A stretch of DNA of 64,000 nucleotides from Heliopora coerulea. Taxonomy: Eukaryota; Cnidaria; Anthozoa; Scleralcyonacea; Helioporidae. Positions within the stretch are counted from its first letter, which is position 1. The number at the start of each line of letters is the position of its first letter. The notes under the pieces are model-generated. The model saw only the letters and a list, made by a program, of their open reading frames with translations, was not told the origin of the DNA and made no database searches. The translations under genes and the position numbers were made by a program. The stretch covers positions 62,001-126,000 of the forward strand of contig JASJOG010000278.1 of assembly GCA_030142905.1 (NCBI GenBank), read 5' to 3'. Below are positions 27,701 through 40,800 of the stretch, piece by piece.

Positions 27701-30700
27701 TATAGCCGGCCGGATACCGGATTTACCGAATAATTGAAAAAAATCCGGCCGGATACCGGTATTTTGGATGAAAAGCTCGCACTTGCCATAAATCAATCAA
27801 TTATTACCCAAACTAGGTTTGGATTGAGAGGAGAAAAATTAAAACTTTACACTGAAGTTCAACTGTGATTTGCCTTTTTTTGCAAGTAATTACTTTAAAA
27901 CATTACTTGTTCACTGGCATTTATAATTATTACAAGCATTAATTAGACAAGTTACGAGTTGCAACTTGCAAATGGCGGAAAAATGCAACAGAACTGAAGA
28001 TGAACATGAAGATGAAACTCCTTTTCATTCATCACAATGCAAGAAAATTCTGACAATGCCACTATATAACAAACTAGAGTGGGACTACCAACAACTTTGT
28101 GTAAAATGGTTGTTATGCGCATCAAAATGTGTCACTTATTGAGATTGTTATCAAGTAACAGACGATTATCTTCTGTTTATTTGTTAAAAAATAACGTTAG
28201 ATCAGAACACGAGTTTACATTGTTTCTTCCATTAATGTCTATTGTTAGTATGGTACAAGTAACACAAATTGACAATTGCCTTCAGAAAAGCAAATTATTC
28301 GGTATCCGGTATCCGGCCGGATATAAGAAAATAACCGGCCGGATACCGGATAGTCCCATTACCCTACTATCCGGCCGGATACAATATCCGGTGCACCCCT
28401 AATTTATTGTTCCAAAGCTAAGTAGGGGGGCATGAAACTGACACTTAAAGAGGCTTCCACGCAGGCCATTTTTGGCTGGTCTTCTTAATTTGGAGACAAC
28501 TTCGTTTCAGTGTATTTAAAGTTCAATGACAACGATATTTCTTCAGGGCGAAAGCAGATATTCCAAACACACGACCAAGTTTTCCTGACCAACTTTTTCT
28601 TAATAAGTTTTTCCTTGATAAGTTTAACTTGCCTGTGTGTACGACCAAAATTGACATGTTTTCCATGACAACTCTCGCCTTTTTCAAAAGTTGGCATGAC
28701 CAGTTTTTGAGCAAGGCTACTTCTCAAGGACAAATCGGCAAGGGAAACTTGGTCGTGTGAACAGGGCTTAAAGCAACTGAGTGAGTTTTAAAAAAGAGAA
28801 CTATGCCGGTTCATCAATCGATTAACGTAACAGAAGAATATACAACACAAACCATCACAGAATTTCCCCCAAAATCCCGGACAACATGTTCGATCCTGAA
28901 AAAGACAGTGGAAGAATGACTGATCTGCTCACCCTAGACAAGTCACTACTTTTGACCAACACGCGCACCCAAGTTCTTCATCAAATCTGATATTACGTCT
29001 GAAATCAAAGGTTGCCGTAGTTTTCTGAACAGACCTCATATATCAGACCTGAAATCAACGGTCGCTACAATTCTATGAACAGACCTCGTATATCAGGCGC
29101 GACAAAGAGGGATCGTTCTTTTGAGTGCAGTAATTATCACTCCACAGTTACGAGATACACCTTAACAAGCTGTGTCTTAATCAAGCTCACCTGACGTGGT
29201 TTCTCACAGACCGTCTTGCATCCAGTAAGAACGCCAACAATTAACTGACACCACTCCGTTCTCTTTATAAAAGACGATGTAAATGGATATAACAATTGTC
29301 TTGGAAGATGGATGGAAGAATAAACGAACGAATGGACTGACGGAGGGACAAGGAGGAACAGACTTGTGCATGGACGGATTATTTGATGGATCCATGGTTG
29401 TGTGTGTGTGTGTGTGTGTGTATGTGTGTATGCGTGTGTGTGTGTGGGGGGGGGGGGCGTGTATGAACCTCATATTGAAAGGGCAAAACCTCAAGACGTG
29501 AGACGTTATACTGTTAGACGTCATCTCCCACCATTTTGAGATGCTAGAAAGACTTAACTTTCGGTTCAAAAGCCGCAGCAAACTTGAGTTTGTCATATCA
29601 CTTAATTTCTTCCGGCCACTCGTAACTTAATGCTATAATTTTTGACGTCAACTAAGAGAAATCAGCTTTAAGTCTTACGTTAAAAGTTCACCTTCTCATA
29701 TTTCTATAAACGACAAGTTAACGTTTGGCATTTAGTATTTGACGTAACATTCAACTTGAAGCTGAAGAACTCTGTTTACCCATGTCCTGCATGCTTACGG
29801 ACGCTACACAAACTTACTGTGTATCTATATCCGAGTGGGCACTTTGCTCTTAACCAACATGTATGGCACCTCGACTAGAAAGAAATTCATTGTCATTTGT
29901 ATAATTAGCATGGTACTGGTTGAAAAAATGACCTACAGTATGACCATATCAAAACTTTCAGTATTGTTTCTCCCTTTTTTTTTTAAGATTGTTAACACAT
30001 CATCTCAAATGTATCAATAATTCACGTATAAAAGGCAAAGGATCTCAGTATCGAGACATTGGTAGGCAAATGTGATCTTAATTAGCTCAAAATTTTAAAA
30101 ACGTTCAGAGGATTGTTCACCTTAAATACGAATTCGTTTGAGATGCAACTCAAAAGGACTGTTCGACCTCATATCTAAAACCTGGAAGATGGTTAAAATC
30201 GCTTTCGTTTTCAACGTCTAAATGAGTGGATGTTATATCAAACCCTCCTCGTACGTGATATATCTCTAGTCAAACTCATTTATCAGATCACGAGAATAAC
30301 ACGAAGGAAGTCAATTTCGCGACGTAGTTTGGAAATGTAGTACTAAATATCATTACAGATCGACAGTTTTAAACTCAATTTTCTCATCACATATGGATCA
30401 CCTTGAGAGGCCATATCATACACTTGAAAGTTGTTTTTGGTCTGATTTCCAAACACCACGAAGTTGCTTAAAAAAACTAGCCGACCGCCTCGTTATTGAA
30501 CCCGCTTCTCAGCGTTTGGAAATCTGGTATCTGATGAAACATACCTAGCGTATGGTATAAATAAAGAAAGTATAATAAAACACGATAATTCAAGAGCAGA
30601 TAATAAATAATTATCCAACTGGCATAACGATACGAGTCAAAAATTAACCATTCAAACAGGACGGAATTAGTCAGTGATTAATCATTGCTGACCCTGGTAG

Positions 30701-31787
30701 GCAGAAAAATAAAACACAAGATGTGCTACTCCTATAATTCGCACAAGTAATTGCAGTTTCAGTTTCTTTTGCTCTCTGGAGGTTGATAATAACTTACCAT
30801 TTATTGGTCTAAGTCCAGATACGTCTGTTTTTAGACTTTTTAAATTAAAGAAAAGTCGAAATGGGCTTCCACATGTCTTTTCTCCGCGACAATTTCACTC
30901 TACATCTGATTTCCTTTAAAAACATTTCACTTACTTTCAAAATTGAACGAGAATAATTAAAGCAGAAGTTTTGTGTAGGCGCCAAAATCGACGAGATATT
31001 GTAAATAACCCATTGGGATCCAGAGCGATAATGTGTCAACGGAACGCCATTCACCGTGATCTGAAATCAACGCAAGTAAACTAATGGTTAGAACGTAGAA
31101 CTGTAAGACGTTAGGGAAGTAAAAATGGTTATGGAATTTGGATACAAAGATGGAATTTCGGTGAAGTTTATCAATTTTAAAAAAATTCGTAACGACAGCA
31201 ACAGCAACAATTAAAGTGATAAGTAATACCATAATAATCATGAAATAATACTCTTCAAAATCCCAGAGATTTCTTTTCTTGAACATAATGCGTTTTCTTG
31301 TGTATTTTTCACTGAAATTAAATATACCTTTTCGTATTTTTCCAACGTCAAAACGTAATACGTTCCTGCGAACGTAGAGAACTGTTGGCCGTCTTTAATG
31401 CTTCTTGGGGGTATGTAATGCTCTGTAATGTGGTACTTAAGGTCGGTAGGATTCTGAAAAATGATATTTTATTTAAAAAAGCAAATGAGTTTAGTAAACT
31501 AATAATTTCATGCTCGAAAAAACTGTTTGGGCAAATGTTGATGACAGTCTTTGCTGCAGACGGGCGCCTCTTCTATCGTGGAAATAGAAAGAAAGACCAG
31601 CACACAAACGATGACAGCAAGAACACGAACGGCATCATGGAGCTAAAGCAACGGCGACAGCAAGAGCAAGAGCGAACACAGTTAAAGTAACAATAACGTC
31701 AATGTCATTGGTAACAACAACAACAACAACACGAATAAGAAACGACGGCAATTTCAGCAGTACCAAAAACGCGACCACTACCGAGAA

Positions 31788-31822
<35 letters not shown>

Positions 31823-34800
31823 ACCTGAAACACGACAACAATCAACAACAACAACTGATACAGCAAGAGAGTTATGTCAGTGACAACGACAAAAACAACA
31901 ACAACAACTACAAGGGCAATGACAACGACAGCAATTCAAACTAAACGAGAGAAACAAACCTAAGAGAAGCGAAAAATTTGGTCTCAAAATTTTCTGAAAC
32001 CCATGATCTTCCTTTTAAAGGCCAATATTGAGCTGGGGCGTGAGATTAGATAACGATCAATCGGAAGCTACGTTTTAGATTCTTAAAACGACTACACGAA
32101 CAACTGACGCTGTAATTTATTTATCAGCACTTAACGAACTAGATCTTAGCTTCCATTCATTGCTTTGGCCTTCCACCAATCTTAGCCTAACAACTCAATC
32201 GGAAGCCCGTCGGACCATCATAACCCTTCGCACATACTCTTACGTCGGAGAAAAAGAGCTTTTAAATAGGGGAATTTCCACAAATTATTCGATCTGTTGA
32301 ATGTCGGAATTTTGAAGCAAATCTCCAGGTCAGTAGGTCGGTTTAATGTCAAATGCACAGGGCCTATACCTAACTTCGCTGGCTTATAGCTCAAGGTAAT
32401 CTTGTAACTCGAACTTGGTATCTGTAAGTTACTAAGTATTTACCCTGCTACAATAAAACTCACAACTTACAAATTTACTGTACTGACTATGTGACATATC
32501 ATGGAACACTTGATCAGGTGGAGCAAAAATGGTACAATGACTGCAGTTTTTCAAATTGCTTTCCATGTTATATTTCTGAAACGAAACGTTTTTCCGGTTA
32601 GACATGAAAAGGTCACAACTGCAAATATGTCCAGTCAAAAAAGAAGGTTAAATTAAATCAACAAGCTTATGTTTTCCTTACTTCAATGAACTTGCATATT
32701 TCGGTGAAATTGGACGATTGGTTGCATAAACCTTGGTATAAATTAACTTCTTTAGGCGGTTGAAAATTAAGTGGTGATAGAAGTACCTGAAGAGAAGGGC
32801 TGATTAATACTTGACTAGACGTAACAATGTAACAGAAAGATGACTATGACGACGACGATAATGATGGTGATGATGATGATAATATGATGATGATGGTAAT
32901 GATAATGGTGATGATGACGATGGTGATAATATGATGATGATGGTAATGATAATGGTGATGATAATGATGATGGTGATAATGGTGATGATGATGATGGTGA
33001 TAATGATGATGATGGTGATAATGATAATGATGATGATGGTGATAATGATGATGATGGTGATAATGATGATGGTGATGATGATGGTGATAATGATGATGAT
33101 GGTGATAGTGATAATGGTGATGATGGTGACGATGATGATGATGACGATGATGATGATGATAATGATGGTGATAATGATGGTGATAATGACGATGATGATG
33201 ACGATGATAATGATGCAGTCGATGATGGTGGTGACCATAAAGTAGAAGAGAAGGAGGAAGAAAAAAAGAGGAGTTAGTAGAGCAATTGAATAGCATGAAC
33301 CACAACCACCACAACAACATTAGAACAACAACAAAAAAATGAAGAACAAGATGAAGTAGAAGAGGAAAAAAAGGAGGAGAAAAAGGAGAATAAGAAGAAG
33401 GACAAGAAGAACAAGGAGGGTCAGAAGTAGGAGGATAGGAAAACAATTATAGTAGTAACAGAAGAAGAAGAAGAAGAAGAAGAGAAATAATAAGGAAAAG
33501 AACAAGAAGAACATGAAAAAGACAAATTGATCACGAATAAAGACAAAGTTAATAGAAGAAAGGAATATGGCGAAGGAAAGAGAAAAAAGAATGAGAGACT
33601 CGAAGGAGTATAGGATAAAACAACAAAAAGAAAACCAACAGTACTTACTTTATCAACAATGTGAATGATACCATTTGATGCTAATATGTCAGGCACTATA
33701 ACTTTAGCCACCCCTCCAATGACAATCTTAAAAATAAAAGTTTAAAACAATGAGACCAAGTGCTAAATACCTGACCGCGGTTAGTCAAAGACCCAAATCA
33801 GAATCAAATAATGCATTTACCTCACTAGCGTTTGAAAGGGAAATGTTGATATAAATATCTTTAAGCAAGGACATCAAATGCGTAAGGTTTCGCAGTTTGG
33901 ATAAAGGATACAACCCTCGTGCCACGTTTGAGCTACATGAAAGACATAAACAAAGAATAGATAATAAATAAACAATTGAAAAGTTAGCTGGCTGGACAAA
34001 CAAATCTCACAGAAAAACCAAAGATCAATACTCACGGTTTCCACAATTGAATGCGCTCGAAATCGAAGGAATTTTAAAGGACTTCCAACGACTATTTGAA
34101 TATATACTTAAGGACCACAGCAGAAGTGGGTTTTCCAAAATGGTACAATTTTTGTACCATTTTGAAAAACCGATAAAGCACTCCTGCTCAGTTTTTAAAT
34201 ATTACTTAAACCCAAGCCGACATATGAGTTAATATTCAACTTTTAATTGGTTTTCCAGCAGAGTTGTCGTTTTAGCTCGCAAACTGTAGTATCAAATGGA
34301 TACTGGCACATACAAAAAAGAACTTTTTAACCCTTTAACGCAGTGTCCGATATATCGGACAGCTAAGAACAAAAGAACCAGTGAAAGAACAAAGGAAAAA
34401 CAAAGACAGAACAAAAAGCAGAAGAAAAAAATTCATGCGTTAGTGGGTTAACCGATTTTTCTAGTTGCAAGAACGCCAGGACTATCCAGCAAATATTCAG
34501 GAAAATTTTAACAGATACCGTATGCCGGAAGATTACTAGATTTAACCGGACAACGGTATCTGCATCCACCAAATTCCTACTGTAAATTTCTCCTACTCTT
34601 TCAAGAACGTACAATTTTCTTGTAAAACTGGTTGGGGAATTACTTGATCTCAACAACCGTCACAACCTGCTCTCCTTTAACCCTTTCATTTGTTTCATTA
34701 TTCTTTTGTTCTTTGTTTTCTTTTGCTGTGATTGTTCTTGTACAGCAACGGTATGGTTGAAAGGGTTAAGGACTTATTTTCTACGAACATATTTTACACA

Positions 34801-37800
34801 TCAACCACGTTTACTGGGTGTCATGGTGAAGTACAATATATGACGTAACAGGACATCGAGCGTCATATTAACATGACGTGTCGCTGGGTTATGGAATACA
34901 CATATAGACAAAAACAAAAGATCAAACAAAAAATCAAACAAACAAGCCATTTCTTACCCGCCAAAGTAAAGTAAATTTCGAGGAAGAGCTAAGATGGCCT
35001 TTAACGATTCGTTCATAGCAGTGTCCGAGGGGACAAACACGGTTAAATTGACGCCAGGATAGGAGAGATAGCGGACAAGATTGGATTTCTGAAGAAAAAG
35101 ACAAAAAGGTGAACGTAACGAACAATAAATGGATCACTAATAAACACGCAAGTATTACGACATTGAAGGACATACCACTAACAGTCGAGATATTATCGTC
35201 AGTTCTTTTCTTTCTTTCATAACCTTGAAGAAAAAGGAAAATAACAACTATTATCGCTTTTTGCCAGTTAGTTTTAACTTACAAAAAGTAATCCTGAACG
35301 TCTTACCACGGACAGAGAAGGGAGACACTTGTAACCATTACCAGTGTAGCCAAGTCTGCACTTGCAGTCATTTATTCCTGGACCCAACTTTGTACATCTA
35401 GCCTGTAGAAGATACAGAAAAGCCTTTCTTCGAAAAAGGTTGTAGAGTACGAGAAATTTCAGGGCATAGAACTAAGAGAACCTTACATTCTCCAAAGTAC
35501 AACGCAGTCAAAGATATCCTTGTCCTGAAAGTTCGACACCTTTGTGAAACAGGTTACCACCAATTTCACGCCAGACCTAATCACTGAATGCTAGTGATAT
35601 TTCAGACAGCCATGATAAATTACAAAACATACCAAAGATATATTCCTCAAACGTCAGACAGAACAAAACCAAACCGCCTAATTACTGTCACAGAAAGCGG
35701 TAGTAACAGAACTTGGGCAGATTGGTATTCAATTACCTAACGTTGAAATGGTTCTTGTAGGGAAACAAATAAGATGTTAATGTATGAAAACCCGTGATTT
35801 GTTATAATTGTATACACGACAAAACACAATAGCTTGACTTAGTTACCTTTGCTAACATAGTTACAATGCATTAAACAACTAAATATATCAGTGTGCATGT
35901 CCTTATATACAAATCCAACCAGCAATCAGCGATAAAACACCTTGAGACACTTACATAATGTGACAATGACTTAGTTTTAATTACAATTTTTTTTGTGGAA
36001 ATCTCCTCTCTCTCCCTCCGTGCTCCTCGCTTTTTCATGCTGAATAGAGGACAGCACGGACACAATGAATATAAAATGGAGAAATCAACATTGAACAAAC
36101 GAGTACAGATTCTAAAATTTTGTGTTAGAACTAGACCTGTCCGAAGAGTTTTGTCATTGACTGCAGATAAACTGAGCTGTTGAGCGAAGCACGTTACCTA
36201 CCAAAGGTGAACAATTTCCATTGTCTATCAAACAACTGTTTATTTCTTGACACGATATTCCATCACCTTTGTAACCAGGGCGACATACGCAGTTGAACTA
36301 GAGTAAGATAAGGACTTTTAACTGCACAAATTCCAAGCTCTTTCTCTAAGTAAAATAGTCAAAATTGATAGAAAATCAGAATAAAAACGAACGAGTAATC
36401 TGTTTCCAACCTTTCCTGGGCCGAGGTATGTACACTCGGCATATTTGTGACAAAATCCACGCGAGGGAGTCGCGCAATAATTGATGGGAGTACAGTAGGT
36501 TCCGTCTCCAGTCCAGCCGGAAGCACACGTACACATACTTTGTCCAGGACCGGTTTTGGTACAGACAGCCTTAAAAAACACAAGGAACAAGTACACTAGA
36601 ATCTTCGAAGGTTCAAGTTCGACAATTGACCAATGACTCAATTTTTATTTTCAGCGAGAGCACGAAAAAGTTTTTAAGTAAACCAATGAAAGTTTTGGAA
36701 AATGGCGTACTTTAATCCTATGACCAAATTAACTCTAGGGTTTGTTAAAGAGAGAAAAATCATCTTCAAGCTTACTTGAAGTGAACTGTGCGTTAAAATA
36801 AGGTTCCATCTCAAAGCATAATCATCTTTAAAACAAATTGAAATGCTGGATTCAACTGCGCGGTTACAAAGTAGGGGTTGTCCACGTCCCAGCTTCGTCA
36901 ACTATATACGTTTTTAAATACTACAGATATTGACAGCGTTGGTGTTCCACCACCTGCCATTAAGGAACGTAATAAAACTTACATCATCGCTGGGTCAGTT
37001 TGTTTTGTGGGTCTGGAGGTTGATAAATGAACTTCTCAGCTAAGGAAGTCGGTTTTCTTTGATCTGCCACGGGATGTATGTGGCTAATATCCCAAATATG
37101 TTCATTCGTGTATGAAAAAGTAGGAGGCGGAATTGAAATATCCCACGGGAGAGTGGGACTGAATGAACAAGGCGAGTAAACACACAGAATACTCAGTGCT
37201 ATAACCTGCATATAGCACAGCGCTCTAACTTGTATACAACACTGTTTCCAGTCAACATAAAAGGGACAACCCAAATTAAGAAGACAAAAATTATTTGGTC
37301 ACGAAATAAACATGGAACCATAATTTCTTTATTCAATTAAATCTTAATTGTTTCCAAAATAACAATTGCACCGATCAAACACGCAGTTACCACCAACCCG
37401 ATCGCCACATTGTTCGTTACTTAGCTCAGACTTTTCACTGCGCAACTTCTTTCGTTTGGGCTGTTCAACACCATCCACAAAAGTTTCCAAATTTCCTTGA
37501 AGAACGCCCGAAACCTCTTCTTTAACCTCCGCTGGGAGTCTTTGGTACTGATGAAGAGACGACAACGACCGATGTCCTGTTCGTTCCATGATCAACTTTT
37601 CTGGAATTCCTTTCTTTAATCCTCCAGTAGCTTTTGTAGCACGTAATAAATGGTTAGTAAAATAGCCTTTTATCCCAGCTTCCGGACACATTCTTTTTAT
37701 TTTCTTTCTAAGGATGTTCCGGTCCACCGGAGTCTTCTGGTACCATAAACCTTCCTGAGTGGCTTTTGTCTCGGTGTTTAATAGAATGAGCTGTTCGGTT

Positions 37801-40800
37801 TAGGATCCTCACTTGAGACAAATTGTAAACACCATGAGTGAAAGACAAAAAAAATTAACCGTCGAAGAGGTATAACATGACCCAGAACATAATCGTTAAC
37901 TTACCACTTACTAACATACATCTTAAATAATCGCACCAGACACCTCGACGGATTCTCTACATTTGCATGGTGCTCAATCACTTTCACTGTATTTTTATAT
38001 TTGCGGTCCTTCAGCCCACCTCGCCACGTTTTTCCTCCATACGAGTTATGGTATAATCTCTCACGACCGTTTTCATTCAACAACGTCAGCTGTCCAAACT
38101 TAAGGTTCCTATGTTCATGACCACTACGAAGAGCAAAGAATTCACCAGTTAAGACTATTGTTTGCAGCAAGCACTGAGGCGTCGACTCTCCCAATATACC
38201 TTTTTGCCGAAGTATCTCTTCTTCTTGTTCAGAAAGCGGCTGCGCTTTTGTTTCTTTGTTACACCAGTTCCTTCCAAAGTCAAGCTTTTTATTTTAGAAT
38301 CCAAACTGTATGCAAAATACTTAAATTTTGGATTGCAAAATAAATTTAACTCTGGGCGGCCATTCTCCAGAGTGCAACGTTGAAGGCATAACATAATTGG
38401 TAAAATGTATTCCCGCAAGATCGTACCTTTCTTCGATTTTTTCCAACTTCCAGGACAAATTTGGCTAGCCAATATTCCAGCTCTTCCTCACTACAGTCAA
38501 TGATATTAACTTGTACCTCAGTGAACTTGTCTTCAACATTCCCTTCATTTCTGTTTCTCTTCATGGCGCAGTCTTTCCAAACGTTTTCACACCATGCTGT
38601 CGAACGAGTGTTCTTGGGAATTCTTTCTTGAATTCGCTTTTCTAGCTCAACGTCATCAACCAAACCAGCCAAACACCAATTTTCATCGTCACGACCTTCT
38701 ACACTCTTCTGTGCTGCATATTCATCGCGTTTTGTTGTACTAGTTTCCACCACTATGTTTTCAGCAAATTCCAAGTTTGCCCCCAACGTCAAGCAATTAC
38801 GTTCCTCATCTTTTTGGGAAAGTGATTCACTTTGAGTAAGCCAAAACTCCTCGTCAGTATCACCATCATCCATCCTAGTCGTTCCACCTTAAAACGTCTC
38901 ACCGATCACGAGTCTCGAGTTGCACATCAGTTTTATGTAAATCGCCAAGCTTTTCTCCCCTCTGCATTTAATATGAATTTCAATAGCATACTCTTTATTT
39001 AAATTACTAACCTCAGAGTGAAATCTCAATGGAAAACCTCCTTTGTTGGTTAATAAGAAAGTTATTGAACCCTTACCTCGGTCTCTTAACTGCTTTATAA
39101 GCCCCGGGTTACGTCCTCGGTTTATAAAACAGTTAATGGACCTCGGTGGGTTCAATAACCTATACTTGTCAACCGCATTAAGATACTCATGTATTTTCTA
39201 TCGAAATTTTGCCATTTCTGTATGTTTGTCGGGCAAGTTAAATGCTTCTTTCGAAACTTCACCAACGACATAACGAGTCGATAATATACCTTGACGTGGG
39301 TGTTTAAGTGATATGTCATACTTCGAGTTTCGTCCTCAGGTTGATATATAGCTTAAACACATCAGCCACGGTATATAACCAAGATATATACTTTAAGGCG
39401 GATTTCCACGTGGTGCAAAATATCCCGCGCACGATTTTTTCCTTTTGTCTTCGGAGCTCTCAAGTGCAAGCAAGTAGAAAACTATTCAATCCTAGCAATA
39501 CAACAGTCACGCGCGCGGTATGTTACACCAAGCGGAAATCCGCCTTTAAGCTGTTTTCCACTAGGCAAATTCTATCGCGAAGTGACTTTTTCTTTTGTCT
39601 CATATGCTCTCGATTGGAACTAATGAGAAACCTATTCAATTTACACAAAGAAATATCGATTCGCGATAAAATTCGCCAAGTGGAAAACAGCCTTCAAAGG
39701 TCTACTCAACAGATACTGTTAAAAGTAATTCTTACATTGCGATCGCACCCTCCTCTACGTGCTTTCTGACAGGGATCAATCTCATAGCAGTTCGCTCCAT
39801 CGCCTTCATAGCCAGATTTACAAACACACCTATAAAAAATTGGCAATGAGCGAGTTCATCCAACTTTCTTCGGACGCTTTAGGTCAGCATGGTGAAATTT
39901 CGTGGCACTTGGAGCTGATAGATTGAGAAACGGACTGACAGATAAACAAATAGTCAAACATACAGATGAATTGATGGACAGACAGACGAACCGACGTACA
40001 GATACACATTCCATGATTAATGCGTCTAGTAATCCAAAGGTTCCCTTAGCGCGAAACTACGCACATTCGTTCGTTACTTCGTCCGTCCAACCGTCCACCC
40101 ACCCACCCACCCACCCACCCACCCATCCCGACCTACCTACCCTCCCACATTCACACATACTTATCTACATATCTACATACATTCATAGCTACTACATACA
40201 TACCTACGTACACATACAAACACAAAGAACGGCATGTGGGCAGGGCGGCTGGCGAACGGACGGACAGACAGACAGACAAACATCAACGAAGAGGTCTATA
40301 GGGTATTATTTACCTGGGTATTATTATCTATAGGGTATTATTTACCTGGGCAATGTTTTGGACTGATAACATAATGCATTTACACTGCAAGGAATTCGTT
40401 GAAAACCGCATTGCTGCAACATGGTCGCACATTCTCTTCCAAAGTAATCACCTCGACAAGTGCCTGGAAGACATGACCCGTTTCCATAACGACCACCATC
40501 ACAGTCGCCATGGACGCATGAGCACTCTGAACGAAAATGGTTAAGAAACAGTGAGATGAACGAACTTCACAGCGAATGAATATCGTGGAATATATACTTC
40601 AACAACGAAGATCTTCGGATTACTGCAGGGTTTTTAAAAACCGTAATATATGAAAGCAAATTTACACTTTCCCGGCGGCATAAAGGGCTGTCCACTTGTG
40701 CGATTTTCTGCCTTGCGATTGACATCTTGCAGTATGTTTTTAACTGACGAGAGTGTCGAGGACAAACTGCAGCGAGCCATAAGCGAATATCTTGGTGCAT

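Noticed and set aside
32804..33446. His/Tyr-rich and Ile-rich frames
   Set aside because: Translation of the GAT/GGT trinucleotide repeat.
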